This document shows, piece by piece, positions 49,161-61,730 of a stretch of DNA of 64,000 nucleotides. The notes below the pieces were generated by a model that made no database searches, was not told where the DNA came from, and was given only the letters and a program-made list of their open reading frames with translations. The stretch is from contig NZ_QBLC01000001.1 of NCBI RefSeq assembly GCF_003052295.1, positions 372,001-436,000 of the forward strand, read 5' to 3'. The stretch comes from Trichococcus paludicola (GTDB taxonomy: Bacteria; Bacillota; Bacilli; Lactobacillales; Aerococcaceae). Each line of letters begins with the position of its first letter. Position 1 is the stretch's first letter. Position numbers and translations under genes: made by a program.

Positions 49161-49444
49161 TGGAAGCAACAGACGTTATCAAACGCCCAATCATCACGGA
49201 AGCTTCTATGCTTGCAATGGATGAAAAGAAATATACCTTTGAAGTGGATGTACGTGCTAACAAAACATTGGTTAAACAATCTATCGAATCATTGTTCGGT
49301 GTAGATGTTAAAAACGTAAACATCATGAATGTACGCGGCAAACTTAAACGTATGGGTAAATACAAAGGCTATACAAAAAAACGCCGTAAAGCAATCATCA
49401 CTTTGACTGAAAATTCTAAAACAATCGAATTATTCGAAAATTAA
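49160..49444 (+). CDS. rplW: 50S ribosomal protein L23
   Basis: A 94-residue protein at the tunnel exit that docks trigger factor and SRP ([47 protein letters not shown]). ATG 49160 shares a base with the rplD stop; AGGAGG inside the rplD end serves as the ribosome site. Confidence 0.97.
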   Translation: MEATDVIKRPIITEASMLAMDEKKYTFEVDVRANKTLVKQSIESLFGVDVKNVNIMNVRGKLKRMGKYKGYTKKRRKAIITLTENSKTIELFEN

Positions 49445-49478
49445 TTTACTGAAATAATCAAATAGGAGGGGAAAAAAC

Positions 49479-50309
49479 GTGGCGATTAAGAAATACAAAC
49501 CTACCACAAACGGCCGTCGTAATATGACTGGTTCTGATTTCGCAGAAATTACAAAAACAACACCTGAGAAATCTTTGGTCGAACCAATCAAAAGAAAAGC
49601 CGGTCGCAACAACCAAGGTAAAATTACCGTTCGTCATCAAGCTGGTGGACACAAACGTGCTTACCGTGTGATCGACTTCAAACGTAATAAAGATGGAGTC
49701 ATTGGTATCGTCAAAGCTGTCGAGTACGATCCAAACCGCACTGCAAACATCGCGTTGATCCAATATGTTGATGGAATCAAAACTTACATTATTGCCCCTA
49801 AAGGCATCGAAGTAGGCCAACAAATCGAATCTGGAGTAGGATCTGATATCAAAATCGGAAACGCAATGCCATTGGCAAACATCCCAGTCGGTACTGTTAT
49901 CCACAACATCGAAACAAAACCAGGCAAAGGCGGTCAATTGATCCGTTCAGCTGGTACAAGTGCTCAAGTACTTGGACAAGAAGGTAAATATACACTAGTT
50001 CGTTTGAACTCAAGCGAAGTACGTTTAATCCTTTCAACTTGCCGTGCAACAATCGGTTCAGTAGGTAACGAACAACACGAATTGATCAACATCGGTAAAG
50101 CTGGACGTAACCGTTGGTTGGGTAAACGCCCTACTGTCCGCGGATCTGTAATGAACCCGAACGATCACCCACACGGTGGTGGTGAAGGTAAATCTCCAAT
50201 CGGACGCAAAGCGCCAGTTACTCCTTGGGGTAAACCTGCTCTTGGTTACAAAACTCGTAGCAAGAAAGCTAAATCTAGCAAGCTAATCGTTCGTGGACGT
50301 AAAAAATAA
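49479..50309 (+). CDS. rplB: 50S ribosomal protein L2
   Basis: A 276-residue protein required for subunit association and peptidyltransferase assembly. It starts [20 protein letters not shown] with a GTG codon at 49479 after AGGAGGGG. The conserved C-terminal [21 protein letters not shown] contains the universally conserved His region. Full length. Confidence 0.98.
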   Translation: MAIKKYKPTTNGRRNMTGSDFAEITKTTPEKSLVEPIKRKAGRNNQGKITVRHQAGGHKRAYRVIDFKRNKDGVIGIVKAVEYDPNRTANIALIQYVDGIKTYIIAPKGIEVGQQIESGVGSDIKIGNAMPLANIPVGTVIHNIETKPGKGGQLIRSAGTSAQVLGQEGKYTLVRLNSSEVRLILSTCRATIGSVGNEQHELINIGKAGRNRWLGKRPTVRGSVMNPNDHPHGGGEGKSPIGRKAPVTPWGKPALGYKTRSKKAKSSKLIVRGRKK

Positions 50310-50362
50310 TTATCACAACAATAAGTAACTGAAGCAACACATAATCGAAAGGAGGCTTCACC

Positions 50363-50644
50363 ATGGGTCGTAGTTTGAAAAAAGGACCTTTTGTCGATGA
50401 ACATTTAATTAAGAAAGTTGAAGCTGCTCTAGCTAGCGAAAAGAAACAAGTAATTAAAACTTGGTCTCGCCGCTCAACAATTTTCCCACAATTCATCGGA
50501 CAAACGATTGCAGTTTATGATGGAAGAAAACACGTTCCAGTTTACATTCAAGAAGACATGGTAGGACACAAATTAGGAGAATTCGCTCCAACAAGAACAT
50601 ACCGTGGCCATGCCGCAGACGACAAGAAAACAGGTCGCCGTTAA
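50363..50644 (+). CDS. rpsS: 30S ribosomal protein S19
   Basis: A 93-residue 30S head protein contacting S13 ([42 protein letters not shown]). AAAGGAGGCT ribosome site. Standard S10-operon position between rplB and rplV. Confidence 0.98.
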   Translation: MGRSLKKGPFVDEHLIKKVEAALASEKKQVIKTWSRRSTIFPQFIGQTIAVYDGRKHVPVYIQEDMVGHKLGEFAPTRTYRGHAADDKKTGRR

Positions 50645-50664
50645 TTACGAGGGGAGGAAATAAC

Positions 50665-51021
50665 ATGCCAGAACAAATCACAGCTGCAAAAGCATCTGCA
50701 CAAACTGTTCGCATTGCCGCTCGTAAGGTTCGTTTAGTAGTGGATCTTATCAGAGGCAAGAGCATCGGAGACGCAATCTCCATTCTGAAATTCACACCAC
50801 GTGGCGCTTCGCCCGTTGTAGAAAAAGTGTTGATGTCAGCAATTGCTAATGCAGAACATAATTATGACTTAGATATCGAAAGTTTGGTAGTAAGCGAGGC
50901 TTATGTTAACGAAGGACCAACGATGAAACGTTTCCGTCCACGTGCAAAAGGATCAGCTTCACCAATCATGAAACGTACTAGCCACATCACAATCGTGGTA
51001 TCAGAAAAGAAGGAGGGATAA
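50665..51021 (+). CDS. rplV: 50S ribosomal protein L22
   Basis: A 118-residue protein with the long beta-hairpin that reaches the tunnel constriction ([15 protein letters not shown] near the end; [15 protein letters not shown] in the hairpin). No insertion or deletion of the type linked to macrolide resistance is seen. It lies three bases before rpsC. Confidence 0.97.
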   Translation: MPEQITAAKASAQTVRIAARKVRLVVDLIRGKSIGDAISILKFTPRGASPVVEKVLMSAIANAEHNYDLDIESLVVSEAYVNEGPTMKRFRPRAKGSASPIMKRTSHITIVVSEKKEG

Positions 51022-51024
51022 TCT

Positions 51025-51681
51025 GTGGGTCAAAAAATTCATCCATTAGGATTACGTGTCGGCATCATTCGTGACTGGGATGCTAAATGGTACGCTGAAA
51101 AAGATTACGCAGCTTTCTTACATGAAGATTTACGTATCCGTAAATACATCGCAAAGAACTTAAGCGAAGCTTCTGTTTCTAAAATTGAAATTGAACGTGC
51201 AGCTAACCGCGTGAACGTTTCTATTCATACTGCCAAACCTGGAATGGTAATCGGTAAAGGCGGTTCTGAAGTTGAAAAAACTCGTAAAGAGTTAAATGAA
51301 CTTACTGGTAAAAAAGTACACATCAACATCGTGGAAATCAAAAGACCAGACTTGGATGCTAAATTAGTTGCTGAAGGTATCGCTAAACAGTTGGAAAACC
51401 GTGTAGCTTTCCGTCGTGCGCAAAAACAAGCAATCCAACGTACAATGAGATCTGGCGCTAAAGGGATCAAAACGCAAGTTTCTGGTCGTTTGAATGGTGC
51501 AGATATCGCTCGTGCTGAAACTCATGCTGAAGGAACTGTTCCATTGCATACATTGCGTGCGGACATCGACTACGCTTGGGAAGAAGCAGACACAACTTAT
51601 GGTAAATTAGGCGTTAAAGTTTGGATTTACCGTGGTGAAGTTTTACCAGCAAAAAAAACAACTGAGAAAGGAGGGAAATAA
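51025..51681 (+). CDS. rpsC: 30S ribosomal protein S3
   Basis: A 218-residue protein at the mRNA entry site, with a KH domain ([18 protein letters not shown], about residues 73-90). GTG start at 51025, directly after the rplV end with AGGAGGG overlapping it. The C-terminal domain carries the basic helicase-related patch [18 protein letters not shown]. Confidence 0.97.
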   Translation: MGQKIHPLGLRVGIIRDWDAKWYAEKDYAAFLHEDLRIRKYIAKNLSEASVSKIEIERAANRVNVSIHTAKPGMVIGKGGSEVEKTRKELNELTGKKVHINIVEIKRPDLDAKLVAEGIAKQLENRVAFRRAQKQAIQRTMRSGAKGIKTQVSGRLNGADIARAETHAEGTVPLHTLRADIDYAWEEADTTYGKLGVKVWIYRGEVLPAKKTTEKGGK

Positions 51682-51684
51682 CCA

Positions 51685-52119
51685 ATGTTAGTACCTAAAC
51701 GTGTAAAACACCGTCGTGAGTTCCGTGGAAAAATGCGCGGAGAAGCTAAAGGCGGAAAAGAAGTAGTTTTCGGTGAATACGGTTTGCAAGCTGTTGACTC
51801 TCATTGGATCACAAACCGTCAGATCGAAGCTGCTCGTATCGCTATGACTCGTTACATGAAACGTGGCGGGAAAGTTTGGATCAAAATATTCCCTCACAAA
51901 TCATATACATCCAAAGCTATCGGAGTCCGTATGGGTTCTGGTAAAGGGGCACCTGAAGGTTGGGTATCTCCAGTTAAACGCGGCAAGATCATGTTCGAAG
52001 TAGCAGGCGTCCCTGAAGAAGTGGCACGCGAAGCTCTACGTCTTGCATCTCACAAATTGCCAGTTAAAACAAAAATTGTAAAACGTAAAGAAATTGGTGG
52101 TGAATCGAATGAAGGCTAA
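51685..52119 (+). CDS. rplP: 50S ribosomal protein L16
   Basis: A 144-residue protein near the A-site tRNA elbow and the L7/L12 stalk base ([50 protein letters not shown]). The conserved Arg near position 81-82 region that is hydroxylated in some bacteria lies in [10 protein letters not shown]. Three bases after rpsC; overlaps rpmC by 11 bases. Confidence 0.97.
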   Translation: MLVPKRVKHRREFRGKMRGEAKGGKEVVFGEYGLQAVDSHWITNRQIEAARIAMTRYMKRGGKVWIKIFPHKSYTSKAIGVRMGSGKGAPEGWVSPVKRGKIMFEVAGVPEEVAREALRLASHKLPVKTKIVKRKEIGGESNEG

Positions 52120-52303
52120 TGAACTTAAAGAGTTATCCACTGCTGAAATGATTGAAAAAGAAAAACAATTCAAAGATGAATTATTCAATCTACGATTCCA
52201 ACTTGCAACCGGACAGTTAGAAAATACTGCCCGCTTGAAAGAAGTACGCAAATCAATTGCACGTATTAAAACTGTATTGCGACAACAAGAATTGCAAAAA
52301 TAG
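52109..52303 (+). CDS. rpmC: 50S ribosomal protein L29
   Basis: A 64-residue helical protein at the tunnel exit ([14 protein letters not shown]). I use ATG 52109, which overlaps the end of rplP and has GGTGGTGA upstream; the in-frame TTG at 52094 would put extra residues VVNR at the front, unlike the family. Confidence 0.95.
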   Translation: MKANELKELSTAEMIEKEKQFKDELFNLRFQLATGQLENTARLKEVRKSIARIKTVLRQQELQK

Positions 52304-52330
52304 TAGATCAGCAAAGGAGGTCACAACGAA

Positions 52331-52597
52331 ATGACTGAAGAACGTAACCAACGTAAAGTCTACCAAGGTGTAGTTGTTTCCGACAAGATGGATAAAACAA
52401 TCGTTGTAGAAGTATCTACAACAAAAACACATCCAACTTACGGTAAACGCGTTAAGTACTCTAAAAAGTACAAGGCACATGATGAAAACAACCAAGCTAA
52501 AATGGGAGATGTAGTTAGAATTATGGAGACTCGTCCTCTATCTGCTACTAAAAACTTCCGCTTGCTTGAAGTTGTTGAAGAATCAGTAATCATCTAA
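52331..52597 (+). CDS. rpsQ: 30S ribosomal protein S17
   Basis: An 88-residue OB-fold primary rRNA-binding protein ([39 protein letters not shown]). AAAGGAGGTC ribosome site. End of the S10 group proper; the spc genes follow after 42 bases without a clear terminator. Confidence 0.97.
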   Translation: MTEERNQRKVYQGVVVSDKMDKTIVVEVSTTKTHPTYGKRVKYSKKYKAHDENNQAKMGDVVRIMETRPLSATKNFRLLEVVEESVII

Positions 52598-52639
52598 TCA
52601 GACAAATAAATATTTTATATCCGGAAGGAGGATACTGAC

Positions 52640-53008
52640 GTGATACAAACAGAATCCCGCTTAAGAGTTGCTGATAATTCAGGAGCTAAAGAAGTGTTAA
52701 CTATCAAAGTTTTAGGTGGTTCAAACCGCAAATTTGCAGGAATTGGTGATACAATCGTCTGCACAGTAAAACAAGCTACACCCGGTGGTGTTGTCAAAAA
52801 GGGTGATGTAGTTAAAGCTGTTATCGTTCGTACGAAACACGGCGCACACCGTAAAGATGGTTCTTACATCAAATTTGACGAAAATGCTTGTGTAATCATT
52901 CGTGACGACAAGAGCCCTCGTGGAACACGTATCTTTGGCCCAGTTGCACGTGAATTGCGTGACAACAACTACATGAAGATCGTTTCCCTTGCTCCAGAAG
53001 TATTGTAA
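52640..53008 (+). CDS. rplN: 50S ribosomal protein L14
   Basis: A 122-residue protein at the subunit interface, with the typical [20 protein letters not shown] start and [21 protein letters not shown] end. GTG start at 52640 after GAAGGAGGA. Confidence 0.98.
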   Translation: MIQTESRLRVADNSGAKEVLTIKVLGGSNRKFAGIGDTIVCTVKQATPGGVVKKGDVVKAVIVRTKHGAHRKDGSYIKFDENACVIIRDDKSPRGTRIFGPVARELRDNNYMKIVSLAPEVL

Positions 53009-53042
53009 TCAACTGTCATAAATGAAGGAGGTGCAACAAAGC

Positions 53043-53351
53043 ATGCACGTAAAAACTGGTGATAAAGTTAAAGTCATTACTGGAAAAGATAAAGGTAAAG
53101 AAGGAGTCATCCTTAAAACTTTCCCTAAAAAAGATCGTGTTATTGTCGAAGGCATTAATATTGTCAAGAAACATCGCAAAGCTTCTCAAACAAACCCAAC
53201 AGGTGGAATTCTTGAAGAAGCAGCACCTATCCATGTTTCTAACATTATGTTAATTGATGCTAAAACTGGCGAACCTACTCGCGTAGGATCTAAAGTCGTA
53301 GATGGCAAAAAAGTCCGCGTTTCCAAAAAAACCGGCGAAATCATTGATTAA
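53043..53351 (+). CDS. rplX: 50S ribosomal protein L24
   Basis: A 102-residue assembly-initiator protein with a KOW motif ([20 protein letters not shown], about residues 4-23). ATG 53043 (MHVKTGD) follows GAAGGAGGTGC; the seven codons before it in the same frame cover the ribosome site and are not translated. Confidence 0.96.
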   Translation: MHVKTGDKVKVITGKDKGKEGVILKTFPKKDRVIVEGINIVKKHRKASQTNPTGGILEEAAPIHVSNIMLIDAKTGEPTRVGSKVVDGKKVRVSKKTGEIID

Positions 53352-53377
53352 TTATTAGAGGAAGGAGGATATTCTAA

Positions 53378-53917
53378 ATGAACCGTTTAAAAGAAAGATA
53401 CACAAAAGAAATCGTTCCATCATTGATGGAAAAATTTGAATACAGCTCAATCATGCAAGCACCTAAAATTGACAAAATTGTCATCAACATGGGTGTGGGT
53501 GATGCAGTTTCAAACACAAAAAACCTAGATAAAGCAGTTGAAGAACTAACTTTGATCTCTGGTCAAAAACCAGTCATCACTTTAGCTAAAAAATCAATCG
53601 CTGCATTCCGTTTACGTGAAGGTATGCCTATCGGCACTAAAGTTACTTTACGTGGCGAAAGAATGTACGACTTCTTAGATAAACTAGTAACAGTTTCATT
53701 ACCACGTGTACGTGACTTCCGTGGGATCAGCAAAAAATCTTTTGATGGTCGTGGAAACTATACTTTAGGTATCAAAGAACAATTGATTTTCCCAGAAGTT
53801 GACTATGATAGAGTCGACAAAGTACGTGGTATGGATATCGTTATCGTAACTACTGCTAACACTGACGAAGAATCAAGAGAATTATTGACACAACTTGGAA
53901 TGCCATTCCAAAAATAA
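53378..53917 (+). CDS. rplE: 50S ribosomal protein L5
   Basis: A 179-residue 5S rRNA-binding protein of the central protuberance ([61 protein letters not shown] in parts). AGGAAGGAGG ribosome site. Confidence 0.98.
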   Translation: MNRLKERYTKEIVPSLMEKFEYSSIMQAPKIDKIVINMGVGDAVSNTKNLDKAVEELTLISGQKPVITLAKKSIAAFRLREGMPIGTKVTLRGERMYDFLDKLVTVSLPRVRDFRGISKKSFDGRGNYTLGIKEQLIFPEVDYDRVDKVRGMDIVIVTTANTDEESRELLTQLGMPFQK

Positions 53918-53937
53918 GCTAAGGAGGCGAATAATAA

Positions 53938-54123
53938 TTGGCTAAAAAATCCATGATTGCTAAAAACAAACGTCCCGCAAAACATTCTACTCAAGCTTAC
54001 TCTCGTTGTGAACGTTGCGGACGTCCACATTCAGTTTATCGCAAATTCAAACTTTGCCGTATTTGCTTCCGTGAACTTGCCTATAAAGGACAAATTCCCG
54101 GCGTGAAAAAGGCTAGCTGGTAA
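53938..54123 (+). CDS. rpsN: 30S ribosomal protein S14, zinc type
   Basis: A 61-residue S14 of the zinc-binding (C+) type, with C24-x2-C27 and C40-x2-C43. TTG start at 53938 with AAGGAGGCG seven or so bases upstream; no ATG is available in frame at this place. The zinc-free paralogue used under zinc starvation in many Firmicutes, if present, is elsewhere. Confidence 0.96.
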   Translation: MAKKSMIAKNKRPAKHSTQAYSRCERCGRPHSVYRKFKLCRICFRELAYKGQIPGVKKASW

Positions 54124-54157
54124 TTTAACCATACTCGCAAAAGGAGGTATAATGTAA

Positions 54158-54556
54158 ATGGTCATGACAGATCCAATCGCAGATTTCTTAACTCGTATTC
54201 GTAATGCCAACATGGTACGTCACGAATCTTTAGAAGTGCCTGCATCAAAGACAAAATTAGAGATCGCTAACATTCTTAAGGCTGAAGGTTTCATCAAAAA
54301 CTTTGATTACACTTCAGACGACAAACAAGGTGTTATCCGTGTATTCTTAAAATATGGTCCAAACAACGAACGCGTCATCACTGGTTTGAAACGTATTTCA
54401 AAACCAGGTTTGCGTGTATACGCTAAAACTGGCGACATCCCTAAAGTATTGAATGGTTTAGGAATCGCAATCGTGTCTACTTCTGAAGGTGTTATCACCG
54501 ACAAAGAAGCAAGAGCGAAAAACATCGGCGGCGAAGTATTAGCTTACATTTGGTAA
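54158..54556 (+). CDS. rpsH: 30S ribosomal protein S8
   Basis: A 132-residue rRNA-binding protein ([28 protein letters not shown] end). S8 is the autorepressor of the spc operon in E. coli. AAAGGAGGT ribosome site; a second in-frame ATG two codons in is also possible. Confidence 0.97.
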   Translation: MVMTDPIADFLTRIRNANMVRHESLEVPASKTKLEIANILKAEGFIKNFDYTSDDKQGVIRVFLKYGPNNERVITGLKRISKPGLRVYAKTGDIPKVLNGLGIAIVSTSEGVITDKEARAKNIGGEVLAYIW

Positions 54557-54596
54557 TTTTCAAAAAAATAAGAGAAAATAAAGGAGGTGCAGCCCT

Positions 54597-55133
54597 GTGA
54601 GTCGTATTGGAAATAAAGCAATCGAAATCCCAGCTGGCGTAACCGTTACTCAACAAGGTAACACTGTTACAGTTAAAGGCCCGAAAGGCGAATTAACTAG
54701 CACATTTAATGAAATGATCGGCATCAAGATCGATGGAAACACTGTTACTTTCACTCGTCCTAACGAAGAGAAATTCACTAAATCCATTCATGGTACTACA
54801 CGCGCGTTGGTAAACAACATGGTTGTAGGTGTATCTGAAGGATTTATGAAAGAATTGGACTTAGTAGGGGTTGGGTACCGTGCTCAATTGCAAGGCAAAA
54901 AACTTGTATTGAACGTCGGTTATTCTCATCCAGTTGAATTCACACCTGAAGACGGTATCGAAGTGGAAGTACCAACTAACACTAAAATCATCGTTAAAGG
55001 TTACGATAAAGCTAAAGTTGGCGCTTTGGCAGCCAACATCCGCGGCGTACGCCCACCAGAGCCTTACAAAGGTAAAGGTATCAAATACGTTAACGAAATC
55101 ATCCGTCGTAAAGAAGGTAAAACAGGTAAATAA
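54597..55133 (+). CDS. rplF: 50S ribosomal protein L6
   Basis: A 178-residue protein near the sarcin-ricin loop ([20 protein letters not shown]-terminal [19 protein letters not shown]). GTG start at 54597 after AAAGGAGGTGC. Confidence 0.97.
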   Translation: MSRIGNKAIEIPAGVTVTQQGNTVTVKGPKGELTSTFNEMIGIKIDGNTVTFTRPNEEKFTKSIHGTTRALVNNMVVGVSEGFMKELDLVGVGYRAQLQGKKLVLNVGYSHPVEFTPEDGIEVEVPTNTKIIVKGYDKAKVGALAANIRGVRPPEPYKGKGIKYVNEIIRRKEGKTGK

Positions 55134-55197
55134 TAGTCCGCTATTATTACTTGCTTCCTGAACGACCCAACAAAATAAATTTAAAGAGGTGACAATT

Positions 55198-55554
55198 GTG
55201 ATTACTAAACCAGATAAAAACAAAGTGCGCCAAGCTAGACACGCACGCGTAAGAAGAAAAATCTCTGGTACTGCAGAGTGCCCACGCTTGAACGTTTTCC
55301 GTTCCAACAAAAACATCTACGCTCAATTAATTGATGACGTAGCGGGTGTGACGCTAGCAAGTGCCTCTACAAAAGAAACAGAAATCGCAACCGGTACTAA
55401 AACTGATGCTGCTACTGCAGTTGGAAAACTGATTGCTGAACGTTCTGTTGCTAAAGGTATCAAAAAAGTAGTCTTTGACCGTGGTGGCTATCTGTACCAT
55501 GGCCGTGTACAGGCTTTAGCTGAAGCTGCTCGCGAAAATGGACTAGATTTCTAA
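55198..55554 (+). CDS. rplR: 50S ribosomal protein L18
   Basis: A 118-residue 5S rRNA-binding protein ([45 protein letters not shown] in parts). I use GTG 55198 preceded by GAGGTG at 55186-55191; the frame also has a GTG at 55189 that overlaps this ribosome site. L18 is the cofactor of RNase M5 (gene at 10910). Confidence 0.95.
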   Translation: MITKPDKNKVRQARHARVRRKISGTAECPRLNVFRSNKNIYAQLIDDVAGVTLASASTKETEIATGTKTDAATAVGKLIAERSVAKGIKKVVFDRGGYLYHGRVQALAEAARENGLDF

Positions 55555-55574
55555 GAAAAGGAGGATAACCACAC

Positions 55575-56075
55575 ATGGTTTATGTTGACCCAAATCATAT
55601 TGAATTAGAAGACCGCGTTGTTGCGATCAATCGTGTAACAAAAGTTGTTAAAGGTGGACGTCGTCTGCGTTTTGCTGCTTTAGTTGTTGTAGGAGACAGA
55701 AACGGACATGTAGGATTCGGTACTGGTAAAGCAGCTGAGGTTCCTGAAGCTATTCGTAAAGCTATCGAATCTGCTAAAAAGAGCCTTATTGAAGTTCCAA
55801 TGTCTGAATCAACAATCCCTCACAAAGTTATCGGAACTTTCTGTGGCGGTAACGTAATGTTGAAACCTGCTAAATCCGGTTCCGGAGTTTCTGCAGGCGG
55901 AGCAGTCCGTGCCGTTGTCGAATTAGCTGGTATCGCTGATATCACAAGCAAATCCCTTGGTTCTAACACACCTATCAACATGGTACGTGCTACAATCGAT
56001 GGCTTGAAACAGTTGAAAAATGCTGAAGATGTTGCGAAATTACGCGGCAAAACAGTTGAAGAATTACTAGGATAA
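55575..56075 (+). CDS. rpsE: 30S ribosomal protein S5
   Basis: A 166-residue protein near the mRNA entry tunnel. The N-terminal dsRBD-like part holds [21 protein letters not shown], where spectinomycin-resistance changes occur (loop looks normal), then [29 protein letters not shown] ribosome site. Confidence 0.97.
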   Translation: MVYVDPNHIELEDRVVAINRVTKVVKGGRRLRFAALVVVGDRNGHVGFGTGKAAEVPEAIRKAIESAKKSLIEVPMSESTIPHKVIGTFCGGNVMLKPAKSGSGVSAGGAVRAVVELAGIADITSKSLGSNTPINMVRATIDGLKQLKNAEDVAKLRGKTVEELLG

Positions 56076-56088
56076 GGAGGACTACATA

Positions 56089-56271
56089 ATGGCAGAAGTA
56101 AAGATCACTTTAAAACGCAGCTTGATTGGACGTCCTCAAAACCAAAAAGATACTTGCAAAGCTTTGGGATTGTCCAAAATCGGCAAATCTGTTGTTAAAC
56201 CAGCTAACCCAGCTATCTTGGGCATGGTCAACACAGTAAGCCACTTAGTTATATCAGAAGAAGTTAAATAA
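56089..56271 (+). CDS. rpmD: 50S ribosomal protein L30
   Basis: A 60-residue protein ([43 protein letters not shown] in parts). AAGGAGGAC ribosome site, 13 bases after rpsE. Confidence 0.97.
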   Translation: MAEVKITLKRSLIGRPQNQKDTCKALGLSKIGKSVVKPANPAILGMVNTVSHLVISEEVK

Positions 56272-56304
56272 TAAACATCAGATTAAAGGAGGTGCCAAGT
56301 TACT

Positions 56305-56744
56305 ATGAAACTTCATGAATTAAAACCTGCTGTAGGATCACGTAAAGAACGTAACCGTGTCGGTCGCGGATCTTCATCCGGTAATGGTAAAACATCCGGT
56401 CGTGGACATAAAGGCCAAAAAGCCCGTTCAGGCGGCGGTGTGAGACTTGGATTCGAGGGTGGACAAACTCCATTGTTCCGTCGTCTTCCAAAACGTGGAT
56501 TCACGAACATCAACCGTAAGGAATATGCTGTCATCAACTTAGAAATCTTAAACCGTTTCGAAGATGGTACAGAAGTTACTCCAGCTTTATTAGTTGAAAC
56601 TGGTATTGTCAAAGATGAAAAATCAGGCATCAAAGTTTTAGGCAACGGAAGCGTTGAGAAAAAACTGACAGTTAAAGCTAATAAATTCTCCGAAGCAGCA
56701 CAAAAAGCTATCGAAGCTGCAGGTGGGACTGTTGAGGTGATCTA

Positions 56745-56745
<1 letters not shown>
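56305..56745 (+). CDS. rplO: 50S ribosomal protein L15
   Basis: A 146-residue late-assembly protein with a Gly/Arg-rich N-terminal extension ([22 protein letters not shown], shown in part, about 14-32). The stop TAATG overlaps the secY start by one base, coupling translation of the translocon to the ribosomal operon. Confidence 0.97.
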
Positions 56746-58749
<2,004 letters not shown>

Positions 58750-58803
58750 TTGCAAATGTCATTTGAAATTAATCGAAAATTTCTTTTCAATCGATACTTG
58801 CTA

Positions 58804-58812
58804 TGATATAAT
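58804..58812 (+). promoter_or_regulatory. Promoter of the infA (alpha) group
   Basis: Extended -10 TGA-TATAAT (TATAAT at 58807-58812), with TTTTCA 17 bases upstream (58784-58789). It would give independent expression of infA-rpmJ-rpsM-rpsK-rpoA-rplQ. Confidence 0.6.
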
Positions 58813-58884
58813 CTAGCAGTTAGAGTAAAAATTGCCAAGACATAAGATTAATCAGCTCAACAGAATGTTAGGAGGTTAGCAGGC

Positions 58885-59103
58885 GTGGCGAAAGACGATG
58901 TAATTGAGATCGAAGGAGTTGTCGTTGAAACTTTGCCCAATGCAATGTTTAAAGTCGAACTTGAAAATGGTCACATAGTATTAGCTCACGTATCTGGTAA
59001 AATTAGAATGCATTACATCCGCATTTTGCCAGGCGATAAAGTTACGGTAGAATTATCACCGTACGATCTTACTCGTGGACGCATTACTTACCGCTTTAAA
59101 TAA
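58885..59103 (+). CDS. infA: Translation initiation factor IF-1
   Basis: A 72-residue OB-fold protein that occupies the A site during initiation ([26 protein letters not shown] end). GTG start at 58885 after AGGAGG. Ideal length and sequence. Confidence 0.98.
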   Translation: MAKDDVIEIEGVVVETLPNAMFKVELENGHIVLAHVSGKIRMHYIRILPGDKVTVELSPYDLTRGRITYRFK

Positions 59104-59136
59104 TTGCACTCCATCACTAAATAGGAGGGAATTTAA

Positions 59137-59250
59137 ATGAAAGTTAGAGCATCAGTAAAACCCATTTGCGAAAAATGCAAAGTCATTCGCCGCAATGGTC
59201 GTGTTATGGTGATTTGCGAAAATCCCAAACACAAACAACGCCAAGGATAA
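59137..59250 (+). CDS. rpmJ: 50S ribosomal protein L36
   Basis: A very short gene of 37 codons plus stop: starts [18 protein letters not shown] and ends KHKQRQG. The zinc ribbon ligands C11, C14, C27 and H32 are present (zinc-binding type). ATG 59137 follows AGGAGGG (59123-59129). It sits exactly where expected between infA and rpsM, 33 bases after infA. Confidence 0.98.
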   Translation: MKVRASVKPICEKCKVIRRNGRVMVICENPKHKQRQG

Positions 59251-59270
59251 TAACAAGGAGGTGCCTATAA

Positions 59271-59636
59271 ATGGCTCGTATCGCAGGAGTAGATGTTCCG
59301 CGTGACAAACGTGTAGTTATTTCATTAACTTATATTTTTGGTATCGGATTGAACACAGCTCAAAAAGTTTTAGCAGCAGCTGAGGTTTCAGAAGATACTC
59401 GCGTTCGTGATTTAACGAATGATGAATTAGACCGTATCCGTATTGAAGTGGATAAATTAAAGGTTGAAGGCGATCTTCGTCGTGAAGTTAACCTAAATAT
59501 TAAACGATTGATTGAAATTGGTTCTTACAGAGGAATGCGTCACCGTCGTGGTTTGCCTGTTCGCGGACAAAACACTAAGAACAACGCACGCACTCGTAAA
59601 GGCCCATCTAAAGCAGTCACTGGTAAGAAAAAATAA
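59271..59636 (+). CDS. rpsM: 30S ribosomal protein S13
   Basis: A 121-residue head protein touching the P-site tRNA and the 50S subunit ([22 protein letters not shown]-terminal [15 protein letters not shown]). AAGGAGGTGC ribosome site, 20 bases after rpmJ. Confidence 0.98.
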   Translation: MARIAGVDVPRDKRVVISLTYIFGIGLNTAQKVLAAAEVSEDTRVRDLTNDELDRIRIEVDKLKVEGDLRREVNLNIKRLIEIGSYRGMRHRRGLPVRGQNTKNNARTRKGPSKAVTGKKK

Positions 59637-59663
59637 TAATTAAGTGAAGGAGGTCAAAACTTC

Positions 59664-60050
59664 ATGGCTAAAAAAGTAGCTCGCAAACGCCGCGTAAAAA
59701 AGAATGTTGAAGCTGGTGTAGCACATATCCGCTCAACTTTTAATAATACTATTGTTATGATTACAGATGTTCATGGAAATGCTATTTCATGGTCATCAGC
59801 AGGTTCATTAGGATTCAGAGGTTCTCGTAAATCTACTCCTTATGCTGCACAAATGGCTGCAGAAGCAGCAGCTAAAGTTTCTATGGAACATGGCATGAAA
59901 ACAGTTGAAGTAGCTGTTAAAGGTCCTGGTTCTGGACGTGAAGCTGCCATTCGTTCATTGCAAGCAGCAGGTTTGGAAGTTACCGCAATCCGCGACGTAA
60001 CGCCTATTCCTCATAATGGATGCCGTCCACCAAAACGTCGTCGTGTTTAA
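59664..60050 (+). CDS. rpsK: 30S ribosomal protein S11
   Basis: A 128-residue platform protein ([20 protein letters not shown]-terminal [16 protein letters not shown]). ATG start, GAAGGAGGTC ribosome site. 81 bases separate it from rpoA. Confidence 0.98.
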   Translation: MAKKVARKRRVKKNVEAGVAHIRSTFNNTIVMITDVHGNAISWSSAGSLGFRGSRKSTPYAAQMAAEAAAKVSMEHGMKTVEVAVKGPGSGREAAIRSLQAAGLEVTAIRDVTPIPHNGCRPPKRRRV

Positions 60051-60131
60051 TTGAGAATTGTACTTGTATGTAACGAAACGCAATGGACTCACTAACATGA
60101 ACTTCACGTTTTGAAAGGGGTAAATTGATAA

Positions 60132-61076
60132 ATGATCGAAATTGAAAAACCAAGAATTGAAACGATTGAGATCAGCGAAGATGCCAAATTTGGCAAATTC
60201 GTTGTAGAACCACTAGAACGCGGTTATGGAACAACACTTGGGAACTCATTACGTCGAATTCTATTATCTTCACTTCCTGGTACAGCTGTAACAACTATCC
60301 AAATCGATGGTGTTCTGCACGAATTTTCAACGATTGATGGTGTTGTCGAGGATGTTACCCAAATCATTCTGAACATCAAAAAATTAGCTTTGAAATTGTA
60401 TACGGACGAAGACAAAACAATCGAGATTGACGTAAAAGGTCCAGCAGTAGTAACTGCAGCGGATATTACCCATGACAGCGATGTGGAAATCTTAAACCCT
60501 GATTTATATATATGTACAGTTTCAGAGGGAGCACATTTTCATGTTCGCTTGGATGTAAAAAATGGCCGTGGTTATGTTCGTTCCGAATATAACAAAACGG
60601 AAGATATGCCGATCGGTGTTTTGCCAGTCGACTCCATCTATACTCCAATCAGCAAAGTGAATTATCAGGTTGAAAACACTCGTATCGGACAAAAGAATAT
60701 TTATGATAAATTAACGTTGGATGTCTGGACAGATGGTTCCATCAGCCCGGAAGAAGCAGTCAGCTTGGCTGCCAAAATTTTAACGGAACATTTGAATATT
60801 TTTGTTAATCTGACCGATGAAGCCCGTAAGGCTGAGATAATGGTTGAAAAAGAAGAAACACATAAAGAAAAAATGCTGGAAATGACTATCGAAGAATTGG
60901 ATTTATCCGTACGTTCTTATAACTGTTTGAAACGCGCAGGCATCAACACAGTCCAAGAATTGACAGACAAATCTGAAGCAGAGATGATCAAAGTACGTAA
61001 TCTGGGACGCAAATCACTTGAAGAAGTGAAAAACAAGCTTAATGACCTTAATCTAGGCTTGCGTCAAGACGACTAG
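60132..61076 (+). CDS. rpoA: RNA polymerase alpha subunit
   Basis: A 314-residue subunit. The N-terminal dimerisation domain (about 1-230) has [25 protein letters not shown]; the C-terminal domain (about 245-310) has [26 protein letters not shown] and [15 protein letters not shown], the part that contacts UP elements and activators. Normal length. In the classical alpha operon order rpsM-rpsK-rpoA-rplQ (rpsD is not here, as in other Firmicutes). Confidence 0.98.
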   Translation: MIEIEKPRIETIEISEDAKFGKFVVEPLERGYGTTLGNSLRRILLSSLPGTAVTTIQIDGVLHEFSTIDGVVEDVTQIILNIKKLALKLYTDEDKTIEIDVKGPAVVTAADITHDSDVEILNPDLYICTVSEGAHFHVRLDVKNGRGYVRSEYNKTEDMPIGVLPVDSIYTPISKVNYQVENTRIGQKNIYDKLTLDVWTDGSISPEEAVSLAAKILTEHLNIFVNLTDEARKAEIMVEKEETHKEKMLEMTIEELDLSVRSYNCLKRAGINTVQELTDKSEAEMIKVRNLGRKSLEEVKNKLNDLNLGLRQDD

Positions 61077-61102
61077 TACTGTACAAAGGAGGAAAACCTA
61101 GG

Positions 61103-61483
61103 ATGGCTTACCGTAAATTAGGACGCACAAGCGCTCAAAGAAAAGCAATGCTTCGCGATTTGACTACTGACTTACTTATCAACGAACGCATCGTTACAAC
61201 TGAAGCTCGTGCTAAAGAAATTCGTTCAACTACTGAAAAGATGATTACTTTAGGCAAACGTGGAGATTTATCTGCTCGTCGTTTAGCTGCAGCATACGTT
61301 CGTAACGAAGTTGCAGATGTACGTGAGGAAGATGACAAAATCGTTGTTCAATCAGCTTTACAAAAATTGTTCAGTGATATCGCACCTCGCTATGCAGAAC
61401 GTCAAGGCGGATACACACGTATCTTGAAGACAGAACCTCGTCGTGGCGATGCTGCACCAATGGTTATCATTGAATTAGTATAA
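61103..61483 (+). CDS. rplQ: 50S ribosomal protein L17
   Basis: A 126-residue tunnel-exit protein ([35 protein letters not shown] end). AAAGGAGGAA ribosome site. Last gene of the ribosomal supercluster, closed by the terminator at 61578-61615. Confidence 0.98.
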   Translation: MAYRKLGRTSAQRKAMLRDLTTDLLINERIVTTEARAKEIRSTTEKMITLGKRGDLSARRLAAAYVRNEVADVREEDDKIVVQSALQKLFSDIAPRYAERQGGYTRILKTEPRRGDAAPMVIIELV

Positions 61484-61577
61484 TTCAATCGCATAAAGAT
61501 GAAACGTTCACTTTTAGATGAAATAGAGTGTTATGATGATGGGCTTGCTTCTGGCTTCCCTAGTCTAGCTCAAGGTT

Positions 61578-61616
61578 CTTCCGAAGATCGCATGATCTTC
61601 GGAAGGGCATTTTTTC
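61578..61616 (+). terminator. Terminator of the ribosomal supercluster
   Basis: CTTCCGAAGATC (61578-61589), loop GCAT, GATCTTCGGAAG (61594-61605), perfect 12-bp stem, then GGCATTTTTTC. Confidence 0.93.
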
Positions 61617-61636
61617 ATCAAAAAAAGTGCTTTTTT

Positions 61637-61686
61637 TATCAAAAGAAACTAGAAAATGCTAATATATTTTCTAGTTTCTTTTGATA
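61637..61686. repeat. 21-bp perfect AT-rich inverted repeat
   Basis: The arms at 61637-61657 and 61666-61686 are perfectly complementary over 21 bases, with an eight-base loop (61658-61665). Only three G/C pairs per arm. A T-run lies directly left (61631-61637). It has no gene of its own and lies between the rplQ terminator and the ecf leader. It could be a backup bidirectional terminator or a miniature-element remnant. Confidence 0.75.
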
Positions 61687-61730
61687 TATAAAATAAAAGC
61701 GTTTTATTTCCGCGCTGTGTCAAGACAGTG

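Noticed and set aside
61499-61684. 61-codon frame after rplQ
   Set aside because: Reads through the rplQ terminator and half of the 21-bp inverted repeat; not a protein.
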